Of a DNA stretch of 64,000 nucleotides, positions 17,340 through 27,555 are shown in pieces. Source of the DNA: Alteromonas antoniana (GTDB taxonomy: Bacteria; Pseudomonadota; Gammaproteobacteria; Enterobacterales; Alteromonadaceae); NCBI RefSeq assembly GCF_019249295.1, contig NZ_JAESDH010000008.1, positions 62,001 through 126,000 on the forward strand, in the 5' to 3' direction. Position 1 is the first letter of the stretch; each line of letters begins with the position of its first letter. The translations under genes and the position numbers were made by a program. The notes under the pieces are model-generated. The model made no database searches, had not been told where the DNA came from, and saw nothing but the letters and a program-made list of their open reading frames with translations.

Positions 17340-19580
17340 CTATCCGGTTGCTGCCAGCTTTCTTACATTATTCGCGGCATTGACCATAGCACCAAGCGCG
17401 CGGCTTGCCTCCTGCCAGCTCCGTGTTTTCAGGCCACAATCCGGGTTCACCCAGAGCTGCTGTTGTTCCAGGAACGACGCAAAGGTGTGCAATCGCTTCG
17501 CAAGCACGCTCTCATCCGGTATCGCAGGTGAATGTATATCATAGATACCCGGGCCGATGCTGTTCTGATAGCCATGGTCTTTCAGCGCTGACAGTACTTT
17601 AAGTCCTGAACGTGCCGCTTCAATAGTAAGCACATCGGCATCCATATTCATAATGGCACCGATAATATTGTTGAAATCGGAATAGCACATATGGGTATGG
17701 ATTTGCGTCTCGTTTCTGACTCCGCTGGTTGCCAGACGAAACGCATTTACTGCCCAGTTTAGATAATCATCGGCTTCAGCTTGTCGCAAAGGCATCCCCT
17801 CGCGCAGCGCCGCTTCATCTACCTGAATGATGCGTATTCCCGCGTCTTCCAGTGCCAGCACTTCCTCCCGAATGGCAAACGCCAGTTGTTGTGCGACCTG
17901 CGCCTGGGAAATATCGTCGCGCACAAACGACCAGTTGAGAATCGTTACCGGCCCCGTCAGCATGCCTTTTACCGGTTTCGATGTCAGAGACTGCGCATAC
18001 GTTGTGAGTGCAACGGTCATCGGCGCTACGCGCTTCACATCACCGTAAATAACCGGTGGCTTCACGCAGCGTGACCCATAACTCTGTACCCACCCGTTTT
18101 TCAGGATAGCGACTCCATCGAGTAACTCACCAAAGAACTCCACCATATCGTTACGCTCTGCTTCACCGTGAACCAACACATCCAGCCCCAACTGCTCCTG
18201 CGTTTTAATACAATCGGCGATCTGATCTTTAATAAACTGCAGATACTCGGCATGACTGAGCTGCCCCTTTCTCCACTGCGCACGTGCATGTCTGATAGCA
18301 GGAGTTTGCGGAAAGGATCCAATAGTCGTTGTGGTCCAGGACGGCAAGTTTAGCGCCTTTGCCTGCGCAGTGCGTCTGCTCGCATACGGCGCCTCTCTGA
18401 ATAAAACAGGTGCGCCTGCATCCTCAATCAATAACGGCGGCGACACTTCACCTTCCTGTTCTGAAGCAACTTGCTCAGGATTGTCGCGCTGAAGCAATGT
18501 ACGAAGCCCGGCCAGTTCATCTATCTTTTCTTCAGCAAAAGCCAACCGCGACGTAATGGCATCAGGTAGTGTCGTTTCTGCCTTAACAGAGAGCGGCACA
18601 TGCAGAAGTGAACACGTTGGCGCCAGCCATAATCGATGTTGTAACTTGTCATGAAACGGTCTGAGCCAGTTCGCGGTTTGCGCTAAAGGAGCACGCCAGA
18701 CATTTCTGCCATCAATCACTCCCAGTGACAATACCTGCTCGTCAGCCAGCGATTCGACAATGGCAGGAAGCTCCTGGCGATGCGCAATGGCATCAATATG
18801 AATACCCGCTACCGGCAACGTGGTTATCAGCGCCAGGTTATCCTGCAGCTTGCCAAAATAGGTCGTCAGCAACAGCTTGCCTGGTGCCTGACTGAGGACT
18901 TCATACGCATATCGAAAAGCCATTTTCCACTCTGCACTTAAATCAGTACACAATATTGGCTCGTCAATCTGTACCCACTCCACACCTTTTTGCGCCAGTA
19001 ATGACAACAGCTCCTTGTACACCCGCAATAGATTATCTACATGCGTCAGCGCATTCAGTCCGTCTTCACACTTTGCCAGCGACAGATACGTCAGCGGTCC
19101 CAGCAAGACAGGTTTGGCGTCGAAACCAGCCTGCCTTGTCAGCGTAATCTGATGTAAAAGCGACTGTGCGTTTAACCGAAAAGTCTGTCCGGCAGCGAGC
19201 TCAGGCACAATGTAATGGTAATTTGTATTAAACCACTTGGTCATCTCGCCAGCATTCGCGGCGCAGCAGACAGCGTCAGCACTTGAACCTCTCGCATTCA
19301 GAAAGTATTGCTGTAAGGGGTCTTCGGTGGCCCGCTGTATTCGTTCGGGAACAACACCAAACAGAAAGCTGGTATCAAGTACATGGTCATAAAGCGAAAA
19401 GTCACCAACTTGCACTACGTCCAGGCATGCCTGCCGCTGAAGATTTTGCAGCCACAGTGATTCACTGCGACCTGCCAGCTCATTGTCGGTTATCTCACCC
19501 CGCCAATAGGATTCCAGGTGTCTTTTCAGCTCCCTGTCAGGGCCAATGCGGGGAAATCCAAGGTTATGTATTTTAGCCAT
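17340..19580 (-). CDS. metE: Cobalamin-independent methionine synthase MetE
   Basis: A 746-residue cytoplasmic zinc enzyme that moves the methyl group of 5-methyltetrahydropteroyl-triglutamate to homocysteine, making methionine without B12. The N-terminus (HNLGFPRIGPDRELKRHLESYW) and the two-barrel layout match MetE of about 753 residues. Zinc/homocysteine ligands are present: His630 and Cys632 in THMCYSDFN and Cys715 in NPDCGLKTR. The second-barrel opening TTTIGSFPQTPAIRHARA is also seen. It is divergent from metR with a MetR box between. The genome also has a B12-dependent MetH nearby, so methionine can be made with or without cobalamin. No cobalamin riboswitch is visible upstream; the leader is only about 100 bases to metR. 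Confidence 0.97.
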   Translation of the reverse strand: MAKIHNLGFPRIGPDRELKRHLESYWRGEITDNELAGRSESLWLQNLQRQACLDVVQVGDFSLYDHVLDTSFLFGVVPERIQRATEDPLQQYFLNARGSSADAVCCAANAGEMTKWFNTNYHYIVPELAAGQTFRLNAQSLLHQITLTRQAGFDAKPVLLGPLTYLSLAKCEDGLNALTHVDNLLRVYKELLSLLAQKGVEWVQIDEPILCTDLSAEWKMAFRYAYEVLSQAPGKLLLTTYFGKLQDNLALITTLPVAGIHIDAIAHRQELPAIVESLADEQVLSLGVIDGRNVWRAPLAQTANWLRPFHDKLQHRLWLAPTCSLLHVPLSVKAETTLPDAITSRLAFAEEKIDELAGLRTLLQRDNPEQVASEQEGEVSPPLLIEDAGAPVLFREAPYASRRTAQAKALNLPSWTTTTIGSFPQTPAIRHARAQWRKGQLSHAEYLQFIKDQIADCIKTQEQLGLDVLVHGEAERNDMVEFFGELLDGVAILKNGWVQSYGSRCVKPPVIYGDVKRVAPMTVALTTYAQSLTSKPVKGMLTGPVTILNWSFVRDDISQAQVAQQLAFAIREEVLALEDAGIRIIQVDEAALREGMPLRQAEADDYLNWAVNAFRLATSGVRNETQIHTHMCYSDFNNIIGAIMNMDADVLTIEAARSGLKVLSALKDHGYQNSIGPGIYDIHSPAIPDESVLAKRLHTFASFLEQQQLWVNPDCGLKTRSWQEASRALGAMVNAANNVRKLAATG

Positions 19581-19661
19581 CTATACGTCCATTAATTAAG
19601 TTAGGGCGTCACTTTAAAGCACGCTTTACATGAATAAAAATGGTATATTTTCATAAACCCA

Positions 19662-19674
19662 TGAATTACATTCA
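19662..19674. promoter_or_regulatory. MetR box between metE and metR
   Basis: TGAATTACATTCA fits the MetR consensus TGAA-N5-TTCA exactly. It lies 82 bases upstream of the metE start and ends 4 bases before the preferred metR start, consistent with activation of metE and autoregulation of metR. More TGAA/TTCA half-sites occur at 19631-19653. Confidence 0.75.
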
Positions 19675-19678
19675 CGAA

Positions 19679-20608
19679 ATGATAGAAAGACAACACCTGC
19701 GCATCGTCCATTTTTTATATCATCACGGCACGCTAACTGAGGCGGCAAATGCATTACACCTGACCCAGTCTGCGCTGAGCCACGCCATGAAAAAGCTGGA
19801 GCAACAAACTGGGGTGGCATTATGGAGGAAGGACGGCAGGCGTATTCAGCTTACTCAGGCAGGACTTGCGCTGTACCAGTTGGCAAGCCGACTGCTTCCG
19901 CAGTTTGAGCACACTGAAAATCAGTTGCGACATATCGCTACCGGCAAGCAGGGTGCCCTTCGCATCGGTATGGAGTGTCACCCTTGTTATCAATGGCTAT
20001 TAAAGGTAGTTTCGCCGTTTTTGAAACAATTCCCGGACGTGGATGTCGATGTCAGACAGGCGTTTGCTTTTGGCGGCCTGCACGCACTTCATAATTACGA
20101 TATCGACCTGTTGCTAACACCAGATCCACTGTTTTTAAAGTCAGTTAGCTACACACCGGTTTTCGAGTATGAGCAAGTGTTGGTGCTGCCAGCAACACAT
20201 ACACTGGCATCACATGAGGTGATATCGCCGACCGAACTCAGTAATGAAACGCTGTTCACCTACCCGGTAGAGCCCAGCAGGCTTGATATTTTCTCGCATT
20301 TTCTTACCCCGGCCGGCGGCAGTGTACGTCGTCACAAAACTTTAGAAACCACCGAGATGCTCTTACAAATGATTGCTGCAGGTCGCGGCGTTACTGCGCT
20401 TCCACACTGGCTGGTTGAGGAAAGCTCACTGGCGGACCAGCTCTGTTGCAAGCGACTGGGTGAAAAAGGGATCCAGAAAAAACTGTTTTTAGGGGTAAGG
20501 AACCAAGACGAGCAACCGGCCTATTTAGAGGACTTTATCGCGCTTGCCAGACTGGTTGGGAAGCATAAGAAAAGTGCGGATAACTCTGCAGTCACTCAAC
20601 GACCATAA
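19679..20608 (+). CDS. metR: LysR-family methionine regulator MetR
   Basis: The activator of metE (and often metA, metH and glyA) that responds to homocysteine. The sequence aligns with E. coli MetR throughout: HTH with LTEAANALHLTQSALSHAMKKLEQ, then LRIGMECHPCYQWLLKVVSPF, then SRLDIFSHFLTPAGGS and GRGVTALPHWLVEES. I chose the ATG at 19679, which gives the usual MIE...HLRIV N-terminus (309 residues); in-frame ATGs at 19661 and 19640 would run through the MetR box. No strong ribosome site separates these choices. Divergent from metE, as in enteric bacteria. The transcript ends at the terminator at 20705. Confidence 0.93.
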   Translation: MIERQHLRIVHFLYHHGTLTEAANALHLTQSALSHAMKKLEQQTGVALWRKDGRRIQLTQAGLALYQLASRLLPQFEHTENQLRHIATGKQGALRIGMECHPCYQWLLKVVSPFLKQFPDVDVDVRQAFAFGGLHALHNYDIDLLLTPDPLFLKSVSYTPVFEYEQVLVLPATHTLASHEVISPTELSNETLFTYPVEPSRLDIFSHFLTPAGGSVRRHKTLETTEMLLQMIAAGRGVTALPHWLVEESSLADQLCCKRLGEKGIQKKLFLGVRNQDEQPAYLEDFIALARLVGKHKKSADNSAVTQRP

Positions 20609-20704
20609 CCTGGTTCGCACTTTTTCTGGTAACGACAGTGTTATTTGAGAGTGGCAAAATACCGCGTGATAATTTGCCTTAGGTGACAATAGTTGCGCAA
20701 TAAT

Positions 20705-20727
20705 AAAGGGGGCATAGCCCCCTTTTT
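20705..20727. terminator. Bidirectional terminator between metR and the chemoreceptor gene
   Basis: AAAGGGGGC-ATA-GCCCCCTTT with A- and T-runs on both sides. It sits between two convergent genes and can serve both. Confidence 0.9.
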
Positions 20728-20740
20728 CAAGGCTGCAAGC

Positions 20741-22774
20741 TTAAATCTTAAACTGATTCACCAAATCTCTTAGCTCTGAGGACACGCCGCTTAGTTGCGT
20801 GGCCTCAACCGCCAGTTCTTCGGCATGTTGACTGGTCCGGTCGCTTGAGCCTGAGATGGTAACCAGCGACTTATTAATGTCTTCCGCAGCTACGGTTTGC
20901 TGTTCCGTGGCCTGCGCAATCTGACTACTCTGTATCTGCACCGTACCGATAGCGGAACTGATGTGCTCCAGTGACGTCACCACCAGTTCGGTTTTCTCCA
21001 CGCCGCGCTGCGACTGCGATTTACCTTCCTGCATCACCGCGTCAGTCTGCTCGGCCATACTTTGCAGTTTCTCAACCATGCGACGAATATCGTCCGTTGA
21101 GTCCTGTGTCCTGCTGGCCAGTGATCGCACTTCATCAGCAACAACGGCAAAGCCCCTGCCCTGTTCGCCAGCGCGTGCAGCCTCAATGGCCGCATTCAGC
21201 GCTAGCAGGTTGGTCTGCTCGGCAATGCTGTTTATCACATCGATTACCGCACCAATGTTATCGGATTCTTTACTCAGGCCACTCACTACCTCAACGCCCT
21301 GACTGATCGCGCTGGCCAGAGACTGGATCTCATGCATGGCTTCCTTAGCCTGCTGGGTTCCCTCACGTACCCGGTTGTCAGCGAGATCTGCAGCCTCACT
21401 GGACTGTGCTGCATTTTCGGAGATTTCCACCACCGTCGCCGCCATTTCAGTTACCGCACTGGAGACATTGTCTACCTGATTGCGTTCCTTCTGAATTTCA
21501 GAGTTGGTTTTTTGTGAGACATCGCGTAAATGCGCTGCAGCCTCGGCCACCGCAGTTGTATGGGTAGCAGTTTGCTGCAAGAGCTTTCTTAATTTATCGG
21601 TAAAGCGGTTAAATTCCGCCGCCAACGCACCAATTTCATCGTTGCTTTTAATTTCAAGGCGTTTGGTAAGATCGCCATCACCGCTGGCAATTTCTGCCAT
21701 CGCTTCCTTCATTTCAAGAATTGGGCGGGTAATTCGTGAGCCTGCCACAAACGTAATGGCCGCGATGATCAGAATGATAATCACCGACATAATAGTGGCA
21801 GAGGTAATTGCCTCATTAATAGGCTCATCAATTAACGATGCCGGAATAAGGATCCCCAGGCTCCAATCCATTACCGGCTCTTCCAGAGCGGCATGCTCAT
21901 AAACGGCAAAATAAGATTCACCACGCCAGGTTACCGGCACAATACCGGCGCTGGAACTGCGGATCCTGCTTGCCAGTTCGGCAAATCCCTGTGTATCTGC
22001 AAACGCATTGTCAAAATCAGATACCGGCGAACTCAGCGGTAATTCCACCTCTTGTTTTGGAAAATAGACAATGTTCTGTTGATCATCGAGCAAAAATGCG
22101 GTGCCTTTACCCTGAAAACGAATGTCATCAATAACGTCACCCACCGTGCTGATAAGAATATCGACGCCACCGACACCTAACAGTTTCCCATTCTGGAAAA
22201 CGGGCTTTTGCACCACGGCTGACACCGTGCCGTCCTGTGAGTCTACCGCAGGAGGCGTCACGTAAAGCTCACCGTTTTTTACTGCCGTGTTAAACCACGG
22301 GCGCTTGGTAGCGAAATATCCCTTGGACGCATCGCCAGCATCAGGTCCCTCTGTATCTACACCGACTCTGCCGTCTTCATAGAAATACTCACCGGTGTTT
22401 GCGGATCCAAAAAAGGCAGATTTGATATTGGCATCATCGCCGCTGATATTTTGAAACAGGGTATACATTTCGCGAGCACGGGGAAGTGCTGATTCAGGCG
22501 CACCACGCGCGTTATGTTGCGCAAAAAAATCTTTCAGGAAGGGATTACTTAAAAACGTATTGGCCACCCCTCCATAGCGCGAAAAAAAACTTTCCACTGA
22601 CTGGGCTTCTAATTTCACCAGGTTTTTCACTTCCTGCTGAATACTTTGCTCGGCTTTCCCTGCAATCACATTTACCACAAACAGAGCGGTAATAAATAGC
22701 ATCACGGCGATACTTCCGCCGACGATTAGCATAAATTTCTTCTGGAGAGACATCGACTTCATAAGATCACTCAT
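20741..22774 (-). CDS. Methyl-accepting chemotaxis protein with Cache sensor
   Basis: 677 residues. TM1 at about 13-35, a large periplasmic double-Cache-type sensor domain (about 36-285, with [13 protein letters not shown] and GVGGVDILI typical of dCache), TM2 at about 293-315, HAMP ([29 protein letters not shown]), and the signalling domain with the conserved hairpin tip [19 protein letters not shown]. It should signal to CheA/CheW encoded downstream in the window. A perfect FliA-type -10 box lies 18 bases upstream, linking it to the late flagellar regulon. No pentapeptide tether for CheR is seen at the C-terminus (LVNQFKI). If the -10 box is real the leader is very short and the ATG at 22762 or 22753 could be the true start. 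Ligand unknown. Confidence 0.95.
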   Translation of the reverse strand: MSDLMKSMSLQKKFMLIVGGSIAVMLFITALFVVNVIAGKAEQSIQQEVKNLVKLEAQSVESFFSRYGGVANTFLSNPFLKDFFAQHNARGAPESALPRAREMYTLFQNISGDDANIKSAFFGSANTGEYFYEDGRVGVDTEGPDAGDASKGYFATKRPWFNTAVKNGELYVTPPAVDSQDGTVSAVVQKPVFQNGKLLGVGGVDILISTVGDVIDDIRFQGKGTAFLLDDQQNIVYFPKQEVELPLSSPVSDFDNAFADTQGFAELASRIRSSSAGIVPVTWRGESYFAVYEHAALEEPVMDWSLGILIPASLIDEPINEAITSATIMSVIIILIIAAITFVAGSRITRPILEMKEAMAEIASGDGDLTKRLEIKSNDEIGALAAEFNRFTDKLRKLLQQTATHTTAVAEAAAHLRDVSQKTNSEIQKERNQVDNVSSAVTEMAATVVEISENAAQSSEAADLADNRVREGTQQAKEAMHEIQSLASAISQGVEVVSGLSKESDNIGAVIDVINSIAEQTNLLALNAAIEAARAGEQGRGFAVVADEVRSLASRTQDSTDDIRRMVEKLQSMAEQTDAVMQEGKSQSQRGVEKTELVVTSLEHISSAIGTVQIQSSQIAQATEQQTVAAEDINKSLVTISGSSDRTSQHAEELAVEATQLSGVSSELRDLVNQFKI

Positions 22775-22791
22775 TGTTTTGTAATTGTTTT

Positions 22792-22799
22792 TTATCGGC
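22792..22799 (-). promoter_or_regulatory. Sigma-28 (FliA) -10 element before the chemoreceptor gene
   Basis: On the minus strand GCCGATAA matches the FliA -10 consensus in all 8 positions. The -35 region at the expected distance is poor (TTAT versus TAAA). FliA itself is encoded at 36213-36944. Confidence 0.55.
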
Positions 22800-22870
22800 A
22801 GCTTCGACTTCCAGATAAGTCCCTGCTCTTCTTTCAGTTTTAGGGTGAAACGACAATAAATTGCGCCTCA

Positions 22871-22894
22871 GCCGGCTTTCTTTCTGAAGCCGGT
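22871..22894. other. Inverted repeat in the chemoreceptor upstream region
   Basis: CCGGCTT and AAGCCGG are separated by 8 bases, a GC-rich hairpin about 100 bases upstream of the chemoreceptor start. No U-run follows and it matches no riboswitch I could align. Possibly a protein-binding site or an RNA element. Confidence 0.35.
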
Positions 22895-23291
22895 CCGGGA
22901 ACGCTGTCACCTTCGTCCGATATATGTCACTGATTGTTCCGGCCGCACATTTCGCACATCAAATAGAGAAAGAAATGTACTCACACCCAGGTAGTCAGAA
23001 ATAACCACAGAACCGACGTCATTGAGCACAGGTTGGCCAGATCAGCGACAGATATACCGTACCCGTTGCTAATTGTTATACCAAACTGACACAAAATTGA
23101 CAGTATCTATTCGATTTAATTGCGGCTTTATTTAAAGATGAAGTGTTATTAAATATTCGATTTAACAACACTTTATGAAAAGAATTACATGTGAGGGCGT
23201 GCCGCTTTAGTGCAACCTTGCAGCTGCCCACGGTGCCCGCTGTAAAGCGATGGCAGCTACCAGTCGGTAGTCAATTCCGACCCGGTATTTG
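22895..23291. other. Non-coding gap between the chemoreceptor and the DUF938 methyltransferase
   Basis: No gene found. It holds a 33-base near-perfect hairpin (23141-23173), a 12-base direct repeat TATTCGATTTAA at 23108-23119 and 23154-23165, and small stems near 23222-23270 (CTACC-AGTC-GGTAG) that may mark the 3' end of the metA-metH operon. No classical terminator was seen. Confidence 0.4.
23141..23173. repeat. 33-base AT-rich hairpin
   Basis: AAGTGTT-A-TTAAAT, loop ATTCG, ATTTAA-C-AACACTT: 13 pairs with a single A/C mismatch. It is not followed by a U-tract on either strand, so it is not an ordinary terminator. One arm includes the second copy of the TATTCGATTTAA direct repeat. Confidence 0.55.
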
Positions 23292-23876
23292 CTACTTCGT
23301 CCATACGAGCATCAGGTTATTTGCAGGCATACGATAGACATTCTGTAGCGTTAACTTTGGCGCCCATTTGGTCAGTTCACTGATATCCCGATACCCCCCA
23401 CAGCCACGTTCTAGCAGCGACGCATGAAATTCAGCATTGCTTTGCGAACTGAACTCACCGTCCTCAGTAAACGGACCGTACTGGCAGAACACACCACACG
23501 GTGGCAGCACATCACTGACTTGTTGCATCATCAGTTCAACCTCTTCGCGCTGCATGATGTGCGCAGTATTTGCGGTATAGATACCATCAAACAAATTATC
23601 GGGAAGGGCTTGCTCACCAATTTTCAGGGTCATCGGCGATTTGCAGTTGAGCACGTTTTCATCATCCAGCCACGCCTGAATGCCTCCGTGATATTCGGTC
23701 TGGTCGCTGGTTTGCCAGATGAGATGTGGCAGGTTAGCCGACATGAATACGGCATGCTGACCGGTTCCACTGCCAATTTCCAGTACATGCTTACGCGTTG
23801 CAAAAGCATGCTCGAGCACATCAAGAATTGGACGCTTATTATTTTCACAGGCCTGGCTAAACGGTTTATCAGTCAT
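23292..23876 (-). CDS. DUF938 family SAM-dependent methyltransferase
   Basis: A 194-residue class I methyltransferase-like protein. The DUF938 signature is clear: [20 protein letters not shown] at the start, SAM-binding motif I as [15 protein letters not shown], then [14 protein letters not shown] and [12 protein letters not shown], and a C-terminal LMLVWTK. The substrate is unknown. It overlaps the end of the metH C-half gene by 8 bases, so it is the last gene of the metA-metH operon. That position in a methionine operon suggests a link to methyl metabolism, but the family occurs in many other contexts and this is only an inference. Confidence 0.88.
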   Translation of the reverse strand: MTDKPFSQACENNKRPILDVLEHAFATRKHVLEIGSGTGQHAVFMSANLPHLIWQTSDQTEYHGGIQAWLDDENVLNCKSPMTLKIGEQALPDNLFDGIYTANTAHIMQREEVELMMQQVSDVLPPCGVFCQYGPFTEDGEFSSQSNAEFHASLLERGCGGYRDISELTKWAPKLTLQNVYRMPANNLMLVWTK

Positions 23877-26493
23877 TCAGATTTGGCGCTAACCAGCGCT
23901 CTGCCTCATCCAGTGACCAGCCTTTACGGCGGGCATAGTCTTCAAGTTGATCCTGCTGAATTTTGGCGACCGCAAAATAGCGCGACTGAGGGTGTGAAAA
24001 GTACCACCCTGAAACGGAAGCACCGGGCCACATTGCATAGCTCTCTGTCAGCTTCATACCGGTGTGGGTTTCAGCATCCAGCAAATCCCATATCAACTGT
24101 TTTTCAGTATGTTCAGGACAGGCTGCATAGCCAGGCGCGGGGCGGATACCCTGATATTTTTCGCGTATCAGCGCATCGTTATCCAGCGCCTCATCACGCG
24201 CATAGCCCCAGTAGTGCTTTCTGACCTGCTCATGCAGATATTCTGCGAACGCCTCGGCCAATCTGTCTGCGACGGCTTTCGCCATAATTGAATTGTAGTC
24301 ATCGCCATTATCTTTAAATTTATCTGCCAGTTCGTCTTCACCGATACCGCCGGTAACCGCAAACGCGCCGATATAATCTTTTATTCCTGACGTCTTGCTT
24401 GCAACGAAGTCCGACAGGCAATAGTTGGCGAACCCCTGCTTCAGGGTTTGCTGACGTAAATGGTGCGACACACCTATTACTTCACTGCGCGAATCATCCT
24501 GATAAACCTCAATATCATCACCAACCCGGTTGGCCGGGAAAAGTCCCATTACCCCTTTCGCCGTCAACGACCCATCGGCAATGACGGTATCAAGCATGGC
24601 ATTGGCATCTTCAAACAGTTCTCTGGCCTGCTCTCCTACCACCTCATCATTTAATATACGTGGATATTTTCCGGCCAGTGACCAGGTCAGGAAGAACGGT
24701 GTCCAATCGATATATTTTCTGAGTGTAGCCAAATCAGCGGTAACCGGCGTGACACCTAACGTATTGGGAACACAGGGCAGTTCAGAGAAATCAGGTGTGA
24801 ACGCATTTTGACGGGCTTCGTCAAGCGTCACAGGCCGCGAGCGCGGTTGCTTTCTGGCATGCTGATCCCGCACTTTCTCATATTCTGTAGTAAGCTCTGC
24901 GGCATAAATATCGCGCGTGCCTTTATTCAAAAGCTTCTGACACACGCCAACCGCACGACTCGCGTTAGCGACATATGCGACCGGCGCATGATAGTTCTGT
25001 TCAATTTTCACTGCAGTGTGCGCTTTGGATGTGGTCGCGCCACCAATCAACAATGGCATAGTAAAGCCTTGTCGCTCCATCTCTTTGGCGACATGTACCA
25101 TTTCATCCAAAGACGGCGTGATAAGTCCGGACAGACCAATCATATCAACATCTTCATCAATCGCAGTCTGTAAAATGGTCGCGCACGGCACCATCACACC
25201 TAAATCTATCACTTCAAAATTATTGCACTGCAGCACGACGCCAACGATGTTTTTACCGATATCATGTACGTCCCCCTTCACCGTGGCGAGCAGGATTTTG
25301 CCATTGCTCTTGGTATCGTCGGTTTTCTCGGCTTCGATGTAGGGTTGCAGGTGCGCTACGGCTTTTTTCATTACCCGGGCAGACTTTACCACCTGCGGCA
25401 AAAACATCTTGCCTTCGCCAAATAAATCGCCCACCACGTTCATGCCGTCCATAAGTGGACCTTCAATCACGTGCAGCGGCTTTTCTGCCTGCTGTCTGGC
25501 CTCCTCAGTATCATCAATGATGTAATCGGTGATACCTTTTACCAGTGCATGTTCAAGACGCTTATTGACGGGCTGCTCACGCCAGCTCAAATCTTCTTTG
25601 GCTGCGGCTTTACCGTCACCCTGATATTTGGGTGCCAGGTCAAGCAAACGCTCGGTCCCGTCGCTGCGACGATTCAGGATCACATCCTCGACGGCTTCAC
25701 GCAATTCATCTGGAATTTCGTCATACACCTCAAGCTGACCAGCGTTTACAATTGCCATGTCCATGCCCGCCCGGATGGCGTGATACAGAAACACCGAGTG
25801 CATGGCCTCGCGGACCGGGTTATTGCCGCGAAATGAGAATGAGATATTGGATAAACCGCCAGACACATGCACATGAGGACAGGTGGCGCGGATTTCCTTG
25901 GTGGCTTCGATAAAGTCGACCGCGTAGTTATCATGCTCCTCTATACCGGTTGCCACAGCAAAGATATTAGGGTCAAAAATAATATCTTCAGGAGGAAACC
26001 CCACCTGTTCGGTTAACACTTTGTAGCTACGCTGACATATCTCGACTTTACGGGTTTTGGTATCGGCCTGACCTTTTTCATCAAAGGCCATCACCACCGT
26101 AGCAGCGCCATAACGTTTTATCAGCTTCGCCTGATGGATAAAATTCTCTTCGCCCTCTTTGAGGCTTATCGAGTTAACAATGGCTTTACCCTGAACACAC
26201 TTAAGACCGGTTTCTATGACTTCCCATTTTGAGGAGTCAATCATAATAGGCACCCGGCTGATGTCGGGCTCCGATGCGATCAGATTCAAAAACGTGCGCA
26301 TAGCCTCTACCGAATCCAGCATGGCTTCATCCATGTTGATGTCGATGATCTGTGCACCGTTTTCGACCTGCTGACGGGCTACATCCAGGGCTTTTTCGTA
26401 ATCCCCGTTGAGTATCAGGCGTTTAAAGACGGCAGAACCGGTGACGTTAGTACGCTCACCGATATTTATGAAACTGGAAAATTCTGCGGACAT
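23869..26493 (-). CDS. metH: B12-dependent methionine synthase, folate/cobalamin/activation half
   Basis: 874 residues equivalent to residues of about 350-1227 of E. coli MetH. The modules are: pterin-binding domain opening with [19 protein letters not shown]; the helical cap and B12 domain with DVHDIGKN, where His410 is the lower cobalt ligand (E. coli His759); and the SAM-dependent reactivation domain with [15 protein letters not shown] and [20 protein letters not shown]. The homocysteine/zinc module is missing because it is a separate gene just upstream. The start is well formed: GAGAG 4-5 bases before the ATG, and only 9 bases after the stop of the first half. The two proteins must act together to move methyl from methyl-folate via cobalamin to homocysteine. 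Confidence 0.95.
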   Translation of the reverse strand: MSAEFSSFINIGERTNVTGSAVFKRLILNGDYEKALDVARQQVENGAQIIDINMDEAMLDSVEAMRTFLNLIASEPDISRVPIMIDSSKWEVIETGLKCVQGKAIVNSISLKEGEENFIHQAKLIKRYGAATVVMAFDEKGQADTKTRKVEICQRSYKVLTEQVGFPPEDIIFDPNIFAVATGIEEHDNYAVDFIEATKEIRATCPHVHVSGGLSNISFSFRGNNPVREAMHSVFLYHAIRAGMDMAIVNAGQLEVYDEIPDELREAVEDVILNRRSDGTERLLDLAPKYQGDGKAAAKEDLSWREQPVNKRLEHALVKGITDYIIDDTEEARQQAEKPLHVIEGPLMDGMNVVGDLFGEGKMFLPQVVKSARVMKKAVAHLQPYIEAEKTDDTKSNGKILLATVKGDVHDIGKNIVGVVLQCNNFEVIDLGVMVPCATILQTAIDEDVDMIGLSGLITPSLDEMVHVAKEMERQGFTMPLLIGGATTSKAHTAVKIEQNYHAPVAYVANASRAVGVCQKLLNKGTRDIYAAELTTEYEKVRDQHARKQPRSRPVTLDEARQNAFTPDFSELPCVPNTLGVTPVTADLATLRKYIDWTPFFLTWSLAGKYPRILNDEVVGEQARELFEDANAMLDTVIADGSLTAKGVMGLFPANRVGDDIEVYQDDSRSEVIGVSHHLRQQTLKQGFANYCLSDFVASKTSGIKDYIGAFAVTGGIGEDELADKFKDNGDDYNSIMAKAVADRLAEAFAEYLHEQVRKHYWGYARDEALDNDALIREKYQGIRPAPGYAACPEHTEKQLIWDLLDAETHTGMKLTESYAMWPGASVSGWYFSHPQSRYFAVAKIQQDQLEDYARRKGWSLDEAERWLAPNLND

Positions 26494-26502
26494 AATACTC
26501 TC

Positions 26503-27552
26503 TTAGTGAACAAACGGTTCCAGGCCGGACAAGCGCATCTTGGGCGCGAATTCCGGTAATGCTCGCGGAGTGACGCCGCTAACAGCATCAGCAATACAGC
26601 GGATATGCTCCGGCGTGCTGCCGCAACACCCGCCGACAATATTGACCAGACCAGCCCGGGCCCATTCGCCAATATGCTCAGCCATTTCAGGACCTTCCAT
26701 ATCGTACTCACCAAACTCGTTGGGTAACCCTGCATTCGGGTGAGCGGATACCAGACACTCAGCCACACCGGCTACCTCATCGACATACTGACGAAGTAAA
26801 TCCGGGCCCAGAGCGCAGTTAAGACCAAAAGAAAACGGCGTGACATGACGCATCGAATAATAAAACGCTTCTGCAGTCTGGCCTGACAAGGTCCGCCCTG
26901 ACGCATCGGTAATGGTGCCTGACACCATCACTGGCAAACGCTTACCTAACTCATCAAACACCGACTCTACGGCAAATACTGCGGCCTTGGCATTCAGCGT
27001 ATCGAAGATGGTTTCCAGCATGATCAGATCGCTACCGCCTTCGATGAGTGCATGACATGAGGACGCGTAGGCTTTTACCAACTCGTCGAAACTCACATTA
27101 CGTTTTCCCGGATCGTTTACATCCGGCGAAATTGATGCCGTGCGGTTTGTCGGTCCCAACACACCAGCCACAAACCGTGGTTTATCCGGGGTGCTGAATT
27201 TTTCCGCAGCCCGCTTAGCGAGTCTGGCTGCCTCTCGGTTTATCTCATCGGATAACGACTGCATGTCGTAATCGGCCATGGCAATCGTGGTGGCGTTAAA
27301 GGTATTGGTTTCCAGAATATCCGCACCCGCCTCAAGGTACTCACAATGAATCTGATAGATCAATTCAGGTTGTGACAGCACCAGCAAATCGTTGTTGCCT
27401 TTAACATCGCAGTGCCAGTCTTTGAAACGCTCACCACGATAGGCTTCCTCTTCCAGCTTGTGTTTCTGGATCATCGTGCCCATCGCACCGTCTAAAATGA
27501 GAATGCGTTTCTGAGCTGCCAGGAATAAAGGGTGTTGAGAATCTGTTACCAC
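26503..27552 (-). CDS. metH: B12-dependent methionine synthase, homocysteine-binding half
   Basis: 349 residues that match only the N-terminal homocysteine S-methyltransferase module of MetH. It begins [21 protein letters not shown] and carries the zinc triad Cys246, Cys309 and Cys310 ([11 protein letters not shown]). It ends just after RLSGLEPF, which in one-piece MetH is the linker into the folate domain. The frame is intact, both genes have ribosome sites, and no residues of the family are lost at the join, so this is a clean gene split and not a sequencing frameshift. It starts 3 bases after metA. An alternative view as a stand-alone homocysteine methyltransferase is less likely given the precise MetH-type linker and position. 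Confidence 0.93.
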   Translation of the reverse strand: MVTDSQHPLFLAAQKRILILDGAMGTMIQKHKLEEEAYRGERFKDWHCDVKGNNDLLVLSQPELIYQIHCEYLEAGADILETNTFNATTIAMADYDMQSLSDEINREAARLAKRAAEKFSTPDKPRFVAGVLGPTNRTASISPDVNDPGKRNVSFDELVKAYASSCHALIEGGSDLIMLETIFDTLNAKAAVFAVESVFDELGKRLPVMVSGTITDASGRTLSGQTAEAFYYSMRHVTPFSFGLNCALGPDLLRQYVDEVAGVAECLVSAHPNAGLPNEFGEYDMEGPEMAEHIGEWARAGLVNIVGGCCGSTPEHIRCIADAVSGVTPRALPEFAPKMRLSGLEPFVH

Positions 27553-27555
27553 GGA

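Noticed and set aside
22800-22930. Possible c-di-GMP or other riboswitch before the chemoreceptor gene
   Set aside because: There is a GC-rich hairpin, but the conserved core bases of the known riboswitch classes cannot be aligned.
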